Assembly: GCA_000328365.1 (NCBI GenBank)
Contig: KB310317.1
Location: forward strand, 1 to 64,000
DNA: 64,000 nt
Direction of reading: 5' to 3'
Origin: Capitella teleta
Lineage: Eukaryota; Annelida; Polychaeta; Capitellidae
Under the pieces are notes generated by a model, which ran no database searches, was not told the origin of the DNA, and was given only the letters and a program-made list of their open reading frames with translations. Made by a program: the position numbers and the translations under genes. Within the stretch, counting starts at the first letter, position 1; the number at the start of each line of letters is the position of its first letter. Shown piece after piece: positions 20,601 to 32,700 of the stretch.

Positions 20601-22012
20601 TAATAATTCACGCTATGCTTGCAGAACCCTGGATCGCTATCTTAACTCTGTAATTATTTGTAGCTATCGGGGGTTGATGTTCTGGAGTACACGGTATACT
20701 ACTTACACGCTCCATAAATTATACAGGGAAACATGCATCATATGTACCATGGCGGGGTAGGATGGGATTTGTTGCTGTGGCGGCCAGATTTTCAATATAC
20801 ATATATCTTCTGATTGATGCAGACACCACTGGCAAGTACTGATGGCAGATGCTCGTGCGGGTGTTTCATTCTGTCATTTCACGTGAATGTTTTAAAGGAA
20901 AAGGCATCATGTATCACACGTGACGTCCTGTGCGTGTCATCATTCGCCAGAATTGTCAGTAATGTGAGCACACATTGCTTAGTTGCGTCAATGCTAATCA
21001 CTTCAAATGGACAATAGCATTTCCGAGTTCCGACTCGCAAGGAAGGAAGTGAGTTGCCTCAAGCACAAAAAGCAATCCGAACGTGTTTCGGTAGAATTAA
21101 TGCATTGCAAATGCGCCTTTTAGATGACAGATTTTGCGACGAAATGGAAGTCCGTTGTCATAAAGTTAATTTTGTTTCCACTGCAATAACTGTTGCGAAG
21201 GAGAAGTCGCCTTGAATGATTTCACGACATGTTGTTAACGTCGTTTTGTTCGATCTGAACAGAGCACGGAGCGCAGTTCTCTGACCGTGATAGGGGGCAG
21301 TGTCGCTGCATTCGATCTGAAGTGGTTTGTGCCAAACACTCAGGACGCATGGACCCCACTCAAGGTCAGAACACATCTTCTGAATAACGCTTCTGGGCAT
21401 CACTGCTTTTCCCAGGCCTATTCCTTCACGTCGGGTACAGCGTATCTGATCAGAATCTTATTGAGTCAAATGTACCAGTGATCTTTGAACCCGCCGAGGT
21501 GCAAGATAAGTTAGCCACTCTGCTTAATGGGGATTCAGCTCAACAGGTAGAGTCAAACAGGTCCTAATTTTGTCTGCGGGTGTCATCAACGTATTATTTT
21601 TGTTCAGTTCTGCCGGCTGCAACTCCACTTGAAATATCAAGGCAATCTCGTCTTCAGAATAATGGGTGCAACTTATTACAGATTGCAGGAAAGATCAGAT
21701 GTAGGTACACGTGTCCTTCCTGGAATTATCTAAATGTTTTTCCCTTTGCAGGCATGCATAGCTGAAGCAAAAGAACTCAACTATCGCATCAGCACTCGCG
21801 ATTACGCTATCATCACTGACACTCAACTCTCTGTGCTGAAAGTCTCACAACTAGAGACCGTGGAGTTTCACAGTCACACAGACCTATCTCCGCCCATTGG
21901 TCAGCAGCAGGGCCTGGGTGGTCAGCCGTCGCTTGCTTCCAGACACAACGCTGGCTTCCTGTATATCGTGCTGATTGTGTCGTTTTCTGTCCTGCTCAGA
22001 TCGTTACGATGA
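17649..22012 (+). CDS. GDNF-family receptor alpha (GFRalpha)-like protein, 5' end missing
   Basis: Exons by splice signals and phase: 17649-17769, 18122-18289, 18366-18860, 18911-19012, 19064-19385, 19441-19655, 19715-19816, 20053-20114, 20249-20369, 21263-21364, 21416-21546, 21608-21700, 21752-22012. They sum to 765 codons with every junction in frame. Four Cys-rich GDNF-receptor domains lie near residues 13-90 (CSEAMQHCERDSECARML), 155-260 (CIGHRKRCLMDDTC), 297-380 (CNSRSTCKNRLKGYLAAC, then LLFCLC) and 388-474 (CSAQLARCTADRDC). The last two align well with vertebrate GFRalpha D2 and D3. An acidic linker follows the first domain. A VWC-like Cys module (CHCQRNGSVAC, then GQCRC) spans about 525-605. 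The tail GFLYIVLIVSFSVLLRSLR looks like a GPI-anchor signal. The family binds GDNF/TGF-beta-type ligands at the cell surface and signals with a co-receptor such as RET. The signal-peptide exon (phase 0) was not found, so 17649 is the first visible coding base and not the start codon. Confidence 0.85.
17980..18002 (+). repeat. poly(A) run in intron 1 of the GFRalpha-like gene
   Basis: Uninterrupted A run of about 23 bases in the first visible intron. It may be a retroposon tail, but no body is recognisable. Confidence 0.8.
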
Positions 22013-23069
22013 CTGTGTGTATGACTTCTCCTTCGACGTTCTTCACAATACGTCATTGCAATTTATTCCATGTTAATCATTTTCCTGCACTGCAACCGTT
22101 GCTCATCCTCGTTACTTTGTGGTCAGTATGATACTGACCAATGTGTTAAATCATCCCAGTGCACACCTGCATTGTATATAATTCGTGTGCTTATTTATTA
22201 AATCTATTTAGCCCAGCGTCTTCATATTTTCTGTCTTCAATGGTCAAGATGTGATTTCGAAAAGAAGAAAAAAAGAAGATAATAATAATAATAATAATAA
22301 AATAAAATCACCCAATGTATGTATAGAAGAAGACGAGCGAGATTGAAACATTGGCCTCTGGATTTAATTCTGATTCTAGGAAAGCGTTGCCAGAGTTTCA
22401 CGCAGCACATTGCAAAAGCATCGGGAGTATAGGACCCATGTGGTCAGTTATTTGGAACAATTGTGACCACAGAGTGAATTGCGTAATCATGGAGGTTTTT
22501 ACTTCACAAGCGCATAAATCTTAGAAATAAATGAAGAATGCAAAGATCGCATATATGCATTATTCCGTCTCGTCTGGTTTGTCCAAAGACACAGTCCTTG
22601 ATATGGACCAGTGTATTTGCATAGTTTTATGACCGTACACAGTCTTCTATGCATCAAAAAAGGACCCACACTGCCAAAGCTAGCTGTTTGCCGTAGGTCT
22701 ATGTGCAAATAGTGTGTCAATGAGGATATGGTGTGTTCTATCAACCGTCGGATAAATGACTGATTAATTTTGCACACAGTTACATGTAGAGCAAATTCAC
22801 GGTTGCTTCGTCTTTCATGAAATTATTGGGCGCATGCTATATATAAATTATAAACTCCCTTCATACAGTCTTCTCCATCTTCAGCCATAAGGTAACATTA
22901 TGACAGATCATTCAACACATCTAATTCATCGAAGGAACCAAAACAATCACCAATCAACAGTGCTCAGGGTATTGCTCATAACTGCTCTCGGAATCCCAAT
23001 GTTTTAATGCCCATAGACCCGAATACCAACGCTATCTGCTCACGTACTCAATTACAACATCCTGCAGTA
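22013..23069. other. 3' flank of the GFRalpha-like gene
   Basis: No coding exon. An ATTAAA-type signal near 22196 and an AATAAA inside an (AAT)n microsatellite at about 22280-22300 are candidate poly(A) signals for the receptor gene. Confidence 0.5.
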
Positions 23070-23590
23070 TTGCACACGTGCGTCGGTATCTAACCACACC
23101 TGCAATTAAGACCCTCATGCAGAGTCATCCATCATTTCATCACTCGACCCGAGTCCAAAACACCGCTGCCCATGTCATTGCCGAACTTCGACGTACCGAG
23201 CACATAAGGCTGACACTAAAGCAGCCGCACTGGTCATACCCGTCGGCAAAGGTTTCGCTATAAAGTCCTCCTCGTGTGTTTTAAATGTATTCACGGGAAC
23301 GCACCAAGATACATTAAAGACCTTATTACCACCAAGGAAAATACTAGGACACTGCGATCATCTCATCCCGTCCAACTAATGCAGCCTGGGACAAAGACGA
23401 GATGTGAAGAGAGAACATTTACTTCAGCCGCCGCCAGAGAATGGAATGCCGAACCGTGCTAAAAGAGGCCCAGAGGATCGACATTTTTAAGAATCAGCTA
23501 AAAACATTCCTTTTTATCAAGCATTACAGTCAACAATTCCTGTTTTTCCTTTTACCCTTTATAACTCGTTTTTGTTTTCAACTCTGTTCT
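23070..23590 (+). mobile_element. 3' fragment of a CR1/L2-type LINE reverse transcriptase ORF
   Basis: Plus-strand frames read RVQNTAAHVIAELRRTEHI (about 23145-23200), then FKCIHGNAPRYIKDL (about 23280-23325), AAREWNAEPC (about 23430-23460) and FKNQLKTFLF (about 23487-23517). This is the conserved C-terminal series of CR1/L2-like non-LTR retrotransposons ('RVQNAAAR... LHW... FKCLHGLAPxYL... WNSLP... FKxxLKTxLF'). Stops and at least one frame change interrupt it and the rest of the ORF is absent, so this is a dead 5'-truncated copy. It runs directly into a (TTA)n tract, consistent with LINE 3'-tail microsatellites. Confidence 0.85.
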
Positions 23591-23600
23591 GTCTTTTCTG

Positions 23601-23866
<266 letters not shown>

Positions 23867-23869
23867 TAT

Positions 23870-26800
23870 TTTATTTTGTGCTTGGCAGTGCGAGCGTGGC
23901 AGTCACAACAGTATCACTCAATCAAATGTGTGACATTATACATACATATGCGTCTAAATGGATAATTTACAGTGAAAAAAAATATTGACTGTACCCATAT
24001 ATTTATGTACAATTCTGGAAAATTATATCCCTCTATTTTGATAATTTTATAATATTAACATTCCTAGCATGATACTCCAATGTCTCACAGAAGGAATAAA
24101 TAGTGCTCTTTCGGGGAAATATAATATTGAGTCCGAATCATCTTGTTGCACACAGTTTTGCAGGAACGTAAAAATATACCATAAAAGAATTGCGGGAAAC
24201 GTGTTTACGGGCGTACCGTTAGGACTACTTTGGATGCATTGATTTCAATAAAACTTGGCATAAACATGCAAATTAACACGAAAATCTGTTTGTTAAATAA
24301 TTTTATAATTCACATGATGTTTTCCCGTTTTTATTCATGCTTAATCACCAGAACATAATTATATGCCAGTACAAGTGCTCTCTTCTAGGCTTCATTTGAC
24401 TATTTTATATAATTCCATCAAAATGTTACAAACATATTTATTTTTCATTCCTTTGATGCGTTTATGAGGAAAATATCGGAGATAATCGTAAATAATTAAT
24501 AGTTTAAAATCGATTTTGAATTAGCGCGTAAAGTTTGCCGCATTTTGACAAAATGCCGACCCCTGCATCATTCAAACTGGTATCGGAGGTGATCACGTGA
24601 CTTTCTAGGAAATTCAATGCTTGTTGTTACCATCAAGTAAGCTGACCTACATTCAAGTCAAATTTCAACTTTCTGTGAGAACGCGTTCTATGTAAGGTGG
24701 AGAACTTTTCAAACAGCCCTCAAAATTATTACGTGGCGACAATGCCTCGTGTGACGTACGCACCTGAATTTGCTTGTAATGTGAAGCAACGCAGCATTCT
24801 TTGTAGTCGTATTTGATTCAATTACCGTTCACCTTGATGCCATTATTGTCGCGTTCCTGGAAGTATCACAGGCTTCAGTCGGAGCATCCGCTTAACTTAA
24901 TAGAATCAGATTTGCACTCTTTTACATAAGCACTTTTTGCTGGCTCCTTCTCAAGTAGGAGCAAAAGGCAAAACAGCGAAATTGAGTTTCAGTCACGTGT
25001 CCTCGGCCATGGCCTCCACAAAAACTAGGCTAGTGGATAGCGCTTTCTTTGTATAAACAGCTATTTAAAGGGTTTGGCTCTTTCATCGGCAGTAGATCGT
25101 CCATTTGAACTGTTATCTTTTTCGGATTTTTATTTTTATTTTTATTTTTTTTCTCCATCAAATGTATGCTGATAGAAATGGCTATGGAATCTGAATATAA
25201 TTTCTTTATCAATAATGAATCATGGGAGAATTGTAGCACATTGTAATCGACTAGCAAACAGTCAAAAATGGCTTGACGAGCAAATGCTGTGGAGCTTTCC
25301 TGAGTTCGTAATAGCAGGAGTCATCTCTGCTCAAGGGACTGGATATTTGGTTCGTATTAATCGGAAGTTCGAACAATGCGGAGTTCGTATTATCTGATGA
25401 ACCTGCAATGTTAAAAGATGGGGATCTGGCGGGGATCCCAGAAATAGTTCTATATAACCGAAAGTTCTATATATCAGAGTTCGTAATAGCGCACATGAAA
25501 CCCTATTGATTATATTATTATGTCATTGCATGCAATTCTGCTGATCATGGTACTCTAGTTGCGCCACAATCGGGGAATGCATCGCATCATCATGATTATT
25601 AGTGTGCAAGGAGTTTAACCACACGAGGGAATTTCCAAGAAAATAAACTGCGTTAACCTGGTTTAATTGGAGAGACAATCAAGGGGTCGAAATCGAAATG
25701 TTCAAGATTACAATCAAATTGATACATTAAATTTACAACCCTCCAACTCACTCACCAGTGCAAGACGAAATTAAATTTCGGCGCAATATCTCGATGGGAC
25801 TTCCAACCCTGCCCTGTAAGATGTTGTCACAGCCCCGAATCGCTTCCCTACCGTTGTTGGGAATAATTGCTGACTCAAGTTTACCCCATAACTAAAAGAA
25901 ATTGCGGCAAAACCAGTTGATCATATAATTTATATTTTATTAATACTTTGGAATGAGGAATACACGGTAGGACAGTGACACAATATATACAACAAAGATA
26001 AAAACCATTATTAACAGGGCAAAAACAAATTTCAAGAGCTGATAGATGTTTAAACACATCCTCATTCTTTTATACCTGTATTACAAACAGCTGTCAAATT
26101 CAGGTTAAAGGAAATGGGACAAGAGAATGTTTTTTTGACTAGACAAAACAAAGGTCCACATATCCACACTTAAAGAGTAAATACCATCATTTATTTTTTC
26201 TTCTTATTTGATATCGAGAAATGTGTGCGATTTTAGTCATTGTACGCTGATAAACCACTTAGCAAGAGAACTACAATCAGATGAATTTTGAGCGCCCCCC
26301 CCCAAAAAAAAAAAAATAACAATTTAATAAATAAAACAAAGCAATGATTCAGAACAATCAGCTTCCATTTTTGTGAAGATAAGAGAGGGATAACAGCATG
26401 TAGTGATGGAAATTGAAAAATTCAAAGTTAAGAACATTTTGGGACGCATTGAGTGATGTGACGTCATAATACCGAATCAATGATACAACATTCAAATGTA
26501 ACACTAATCTCACTCGGGAGCAGAAAAACAATTACGATGAGTTTTTGAGTTTGTTTGACAAGAGCTCAATTTTTTGGTTAGCATTGAGGGGAACAGTCAA
26601 GTGTTGAGTGTGCAACTTATTTCCATAGCAATGAGCGAAGCTTAGAATTTGCAATTCAGATTCATTCGTAATGTTATAATACGGGATATGAATAAATGAT
26701 TCAAATAAAAAAAGCACGCATAATTTCTCAGCTTTATCCCAAGACATCCTTCCAAAACATTCATCACAAAAGACGAGAATTCTCGCCTTTGTGCTATGGG

Positions 26801-27320
26801 AACAGAACACCTTGACAATGAATGCGTTAATTATTGGCCTGCTGGAGTGACTATGCCAAGGTCACTCCGGAATAATACTTTAAAAGAAGTAAATTCTGTG
26901 TGCATTTAAGGCATTTTTGAAATGAATATATGACTGGTTTCAAATTGCAAGGGTCAGAATGGAATTTGGTTTGAACAAACAGTCACAAATCACAACACAG
27001 GTTGATAAAAAGGTTTGAAAAATTTCTACCCATGAAAATTTGCACTCCCTATAACCATATCAATATCCATCCATTACAATTCAGTTTGATACAAAAAATA
27101 CCTATACTGACCTAAAAATAAAAACCTGTTAAAATTGTTATGAAGTAGAAGAACATGAATTTGTATGAATCTACAAAAATACCTAAAAAATATAAGCATG
27201 GTTCGATTCGGTTTTTCAAGTAAAAAAGGAGAAAGAGAAAGTGAAGGAATTCTCAGCAGAACATTGAAAATAATATGTGGCGTAACTGTGTGAGAGGATG
27301 TCAGCAGAGAAGAAAGCTTC
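23870..27320. other. no gene recognised
   Basis: AT-rich spacer holding one copy of a dispersed repeat (24375-24720). Around 25300-25500 there are repeated TTCGTAATA/TTCTATATA motifs that resemble pogo/Tigger-type termini. No coding exon was found. Confidence 0.5.
24375..24720 (+). repeat. dispersed repeat, copy 1 (partner at 51400-51720)
   Basis: About 345 bp shared in the same orientation with 51400-51720 at roughly 80% identity by eye. Shared blocks include GCATTTTGACAAAATGCCGA, GTGATCACGTGACTTTCT and ACATTCAAGTCAAATTTCAA. A shorter related piece lies at about 50977-51045. No coding frame, tRNA-like promoter or obvious terminal inverted repeat was seen, so the family is unknown. Confidence 0.8.
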
Positions 27321-27326
27321 TTTATT
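27321..27326 (-). terminator. poly(A) signal AATAAA of the three-PDZ gene
   Basis: AATAAA on the minus strand about 113 bp after the stop codon at 27439-27441. Confidence 0.7.
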
Positions 27327-27438
27327 ATGCAACAGAAAAACAAAAGTCAGCACCAGATGAATCAACAGGGGAGGGGGGCGGCTGCAAATTATAAAAGTTT
27401 ATACAATTATTATACATTTATATAAATATATAAACCAA

Positions 27439-29715
27439 CTAACCATCTGGCAGAACCCAGAGCGAAACGACATCAGAGTGCAGAGATATGAGGCGAAGGA
27501 TGCCGTTCTTACTGAGGCCGTGCACGTTGTGGTCGTTGACCTGAAGCAGGCGGTCGCCAATGCGGAGCCCATTGCGCTCAGCCTCTGAGCCAGGCAGAAG
27601 GGCAGACACACGGTTGCCTCGGAAGGCAAAGCCAAATCCAGTGAAGGGCGAGCGACGGAGGCGGAAAAACTTAGCTTGCATCGGCTGCAAGCAAGGTCCT
27701 GAGGAGCACGAGGAGAGGGCAAGAGGAGGAAAATGAGGAGAGCACAAGAGGAAAATGAGGAGAGGAAAATGAGGAGAGGGCAAGAGGAGGAAAATGAGGA
27801 GAGGTCAAGAGAAGGGAAATGAGGAGAGGGCAAGAGGAAAATGAGGGGAAGGCAAAAGGAGGAAAATGAGGAGAGGGCAAGAGGAGGGAAATGAGAAGAT
27901 GGCAAGAGGAGGAAAATGAGGAGAGGTCAAGAGAAGGAAAATGAGGAGAGGGCAAGAGGAGGAAAATGAGGAGAGGGCAAGAGGAGGAAAATGAGGAGAG
28001 CGCAAAATAAGAGGAAAATGAGGAGAGGGCAAGAGGAGGAAAATGAGGAGAGGGCAAGAGGAGGAAAATGAGGAGAGGGCAAGAGGAGGAAAATGAGGAG
28101 AGGTCAAGAGGAGGAAAATGAGGAGAGGGCAAAGGGAGGAAAATGAGGAGGGGTCAACAGAAGGAATATGAGGAGAGGGCAAGAGGAGGAAATGAGGAGA
28201 CGCACCTCTCCGCGAAATGGTCAGAGAAACCTGGTCAGAGTGCAGATTGACCAGCTCTAGCAGTCCAGCACGATTCCTGCCGGCTGTGCTGAAGCCGTTG
28301 ATTTTGACGAGTGAGTCTCCAACATGCAACCCAGCTTCACCGGCTACAGAGCTGGAAAGTAAGCGATTTAGATCACAAAGGCAGATAGGGTCAGGTAGGA
28401 ACTCACTTGGGCAGCACTACCGATATGTGCACTCCTCGGAAAGCAAAGCCATAGCCCTGAGGTGGTTTTTGCAGAACAAAGCTGTATCGTACAGCGTTAG
28501 CTTGGCTCACTGGCAAAAGAAATCAGGAGATAAGCATGGAGGCCACAGCCATCACAGGCAAAGGGAATCAGCCACAAATGGGAATACAGTAACACTCGTC
28601 TAAAACAACTGCCCAGGGGACTAGCAGAAAGTGGTGTCTTAAGACAGGGTGGCCGTAGTAACGTCAGTTGCATGGTGATTATATGCTTATGCATGCAGGT
28701 AATTGTTTGATCGAATTAGATGCTTGAGAACAGAGAGGCAAAGTCAAAACTAATATGAAACCTTGAGAAGTTGAGAGCACCTAATGCTGTGTGATCAACG
28801 TACATGCATTGCGAGAGCATCCNNNNNNNNNNNNNNNNNNNNNNNNNNNNNNNNNNNNNNNNNNNNNNNNNNAGGTACTGAACCTGAGATGTTAGTGCTG
28901 GTGACAACATGTTGCGCCAGTTGTCTTGGGAAAAAAAGGAATGCAGCCTAATGCAGGGCTATGTTCCAAGTCATGAACTCATCTTTCCTTTTACTAATTT
29001 TAGTAATTTACACCCAAAATTCCCAAAATAACTTGTAGCCTCAAATGAAAGAGAAGTGAACAGCCACTTAGATTCATTTGGGTTAACCATTTGGGCAGAC
29101 CGCATCAATTGAATTCATATGATACAGACGTAATGAACTAATGGAGAACAGACATAGTACAGTCAGATGCAAATAATGAGACAAAAGCACAACAAACTCA
29201 CTAGGTGGCTCCACCAGAAGCGTCACTCCCTCAGGCCGCTGTTGGATCCGTTGGCAGATAAAGTCTTTATTCTGGCTTTCCACATTACTCCCATTAACCT
29301 CGATCAGCCGGCTACCCTCGGCTAAACCAGCCAGCTGAGCGGCTGAGTTGGGCAACACAACCGTCACACGACCGTCTCTAAAAGCGAATCCATATCCGCG
29401 ATTTCCTTCTTGGGCAGGGCGTCTTATCTGGATGAGCTGACTGCCAGAGAGATCGAACGCAGCCGCTTCATGTGGGGCAGAGGAGGAAGGCCGTGCGTCT
29501 GGGGGTGAATTGTCTTCCAGTGAAATGCCAGCGATGACTTCTTCGTAGGACGGAGGCAGCTCAAATGACGTGCCATCCGCATCTGTCTGCTGCAGGGCCT
29601 GCCAGATTTCTTCGTGTGAGCAGTACGGGGGTGGGGGACCCCTGGGAGGCACAGGGCGCGAGTGCTCATGCACTTCATGGTACGCAGGAGGCGGGATGTC
29701 CTGGGCAACGTTCAT
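27439..29715 (-). CDS. three-PDZ scaffold protein with PPxY motifs
   Basis: Exons: 29715-29202, 28509-28407, 28351-28206, 27698-27439, giving 341 codons (340 aa plus stop) with all junctions in phase. The N-terminus carries three PPxY motifs at residues 9-12 (PPAY), 28-31 (PPPY) and 54-57 (PPSY, followed by EEV), the class bound by WW domains of NEDD4-type ubiquitin ligases. Three PDZ domains follow, at about 95-172, 180-255 and 262-338. Each has the carboxylate-binding loop as GYGF or GFGF (GYGFAFRDGRVTVVLPNS, GYGFAFRGVHISVVLPNS, GFGFAFRGNRVSALLPGS), most like the syntenin type. There is no signal peptide or membrane segment, so it is a cytoplasmic adaptor, probably at membranes or endosomes (inference). 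A 3' splice site (TTTCAG) 27 bases before the ATG implies an upstream noncoding exon. The neighbouring PDZ-dispanin gene has a similar PDZ on the same strand. Confidence 0.87.
27711..28200. repeat. 25-bp minisatellite filling the last intron of the three-PDZ gene
   Basis: About 19 imperfect copies of a 25-bp unit (GAGGAAAATGAGGAGAGGGC plus AAGAG on the plus strand) occupy almost the whole 507-bp intron 28205-27699. On the transcribed sense the unit is pyrimidine-rich. Because 25 is not a multiple of 3 and the unit lacks stops, long spurious open frames arise on the minus strand and extend exon 3. Confidence 0.97.
28823..28872. other. assembly gap (50 N)
   Basis: Fifty undetermined bases inside the first intron between coding exons of the three-PDZ gene (29201-28510). 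The coding exons on both sides join in phase, so no coding sequence need be missing. Confidence 0.99.
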
Positions 29716-32700
29716 TCTGCTACAGCAGCATCACTCAGCTCCTGAAACACCCAAATTAAATTAAGTGTTGATAACATGTTATCCTAGAACAGTGAAATTC
29801 TGAGTGTGAGCTTCACGTTGATCACAACTAAAATAATAATGGATAATTGAATGCTTAAAAAACTGTTATTATCAATTGATGATATTAGCTTGAAGCCTTG
29901 AACAGGTGACTGATCCAGAGACTGACAGAGAGGGAGTATGTGTGTCCATGAATTGGAGAACCTGCATTTGATTATTGAGTCAAGGCATTAGGTCCCCATG
30001 CAGCATTAGGTCCCTGTGCAGCACACAGCTGATTTGTCAATGTGGAAATCTTTGGAATCGTATTTCCTTTATACCCAGCAATTGAAAGACATCAAAGGTC
30101 CGTACTGATTAAAAATATGATGAAAGAGTATATTTTTAAACCGGAGGCTTAAAAATAATAAATTGCTTGGATAGCCTTCAGCGATAATATTATATGCATG
30201 TCTCCTGTGGAATATTCTTAATTCCAGCAGTCTACAATATTTTGATGACTCCTGTAGCTAATAGGCCAGACGGCTATTTAGCTGTTTAGCATGGGAGCCA
30301 CGATTTAATTAATCAAATCATCAATAGGTAAATGTTTGTGAATCTTCCATTTCATACTATACACATCTCCCATTCACGTTAGTAGACGTTACACGGAATA
30401 CATTTTGAGTTTATGCATCGTTACTGTTCTGTCTTTTGATTCTTTTCCTTACGGTAATTGGAATCCACACTTGACGTGGTATATTGGTATATTGGCATAT
30501 ATATTGGTAACTGTGGCATCACAAGGTTTATAATTAATTAATATATAATAATTATTCAAAATATTTCAATCATTAGTATGTCTTAGTTTCCCTTAGATAG
30601 CAGAGCAGTTCCTAGTAACTTCATTCATGTATTATAGACTCTGCTATGGCTTGGGGAGCTTATATGACTACGAGTATGAGACAATGAGTGTGGCTATAAT
30701 CATTGAATAATTAATTAATTATTATTAATTATTATACATACTAGCAATGTCTTTGAATATTGCTTGTTTGGGCCTTGGTAGTTGTTGAAGCAATTACAAA
30801 CTATGCTGTGTTAGGGGGTTGATTGGAATCGAATCCAACTGTTTCCCAATGGCATCTGCTTGTACTGCATTAGATTAATGACCTTACGTATCATCTCTGG
30901 ATATTCAAACAAAATGGGAGCACAATTCGAGTTGAAATACCTCAGCAGGTGTTTCATAGCTATTCATGGCTAAATTATATCTCTAAAATAATAGCTCCAG
31001 TGGCGGGTGTGAGGGCTGCTTCAATCGGCTTGAAGCTAGTGTGTTCTATGTGCTCATGCCTGGCATTCGCTTCCGAATAATATTATGTTCACACCATTTT
31101 GCTTCAAGGGATTAAAGTTGGTCAAAGAGTCTGTTGTCAAACATGTCGAATTGCTTCTAAGAGTTTGATCTAAGGAAGGTTTCCCACTTGTCCTTTCGAT
31201 AGATTACAGATAATCACTTGTTAACCACTTGCATCACACATGCCCAAGCATCATTGGTGAACATGTGCCTCATAAGGTTGATGTCCACTAAATACCCTTC
31301 CATCGTCCATGCACTGACTCCAGTCATCCATTCAGAGGACTCAGTTTGAGCTCACCTCAACTGGGAGCTGGCAAATGTCGAAGTTAATGGTGGCTAGCGA
31401 ATACCACAGTTAAGAAATTTGAGCTTCTTTTCAAGATTCCTGCTACAACAGTGGATCATTCACTTTGTAGTTGCCTCTAATTGTTCAACTGTTAACTTAC
31501 CTCATTTGGAGTGGACATGTGGCAAGCATGCTAAGCATGGTATCATTATTAAGGAAATTATGCATGTATAAAATTGTATATCAATGTAGTTATGCTGCAT
31601 TGACACATCGCTAATTGTTAACAGCTCGCGCCTTAGCAGATCAAGGGTTGATGAGCGAAGTCACTTAGAATAAAAAGCTGAATGTGATTCAGGAATTTCA
31701 GTGAAAAGACTCGCCTCTGAAATTATGAAATGATCGGTGAAGTGATTTGAGTCAATCCTCTTTGACTTGGATACTATAATTATGTAGTTGGCTGGCAATT
31801 CCTCAGAGTACTCAGCTCAAAGTATTTAGTCATGTTTATACTTGAAAATAAGGCTGTTATAGAGTTCTAGAACTTTGGATATTTAAAAAGCTGCTCTGTA
31901 CAAAGTCATACACACTCAGTATTTATAATGACTCACTCAGTCATTGTGACTCGCTCACTCAGTCATTCCCTCACTGTATGTGACTGGTGAGTACAACTGA
32001 GTAGGCCTATGCATGATCACAGTACATGGAATTTAGCTCTCCATAGGGCCATAGGTTACAGAAATTACTAACTCAGTAACTGACTCTTGAGTAACTCATT
32101 AGTAATGAGTATCAGCAATCATTACTAAAGATGAGTATTATATACTAATATAGCACAGATAAATCGGGCGAGGTCTGCGTACCTCACCGACGGTAAACCA
32201 CTAGTTTGCCGTATACTCTAGTACTAGTAGTAAACTTGAATGTCGGCTGAGCTGGTCAGCTAAATATTAATTATATAATATATTATAATAAGTATTTGTA
32301 ATGATTACTAATAGTAATACTCTAGACGCAGAGACGGGTACTAATACTCTAGTCTATTATCTTTAGCAATCACTGGTAATACTAGTACTAATAGCCTACA
32401 TTATAAAGGAGTAGCGGAGCAGTACCTAACAAGAAACCCAACCCCGAGAACAGATTTCGTGACCAACGTTATTGAAACAAGAGACCTTGAGCACATCAAC
32501 AAACCGATCTAAACTTCATCGTCAACATTTGACCTAGATAATGAATTTAGGTCGACCACGTGACTGGGAAATCCTGGATTCATAATGTTGAATTTTACTT
32601 TCATAACGCATCACGAACGTTATGTTTGGCACTACTAGTATAATGTAGTGCAAGAAGTACATGAACAGCATTGTAGAGTCGGAAAATTGCTTTGCAATGC

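Noticed and set aside
27399-28329. Minus-strand frames rich in PSPHFPPLALSSFSS repeats
   Set aside because: They run through a 25-bp intronic minisatellite that is stop-free in all frames; the GT/AG borders and PDZ continuity show it is an intron.
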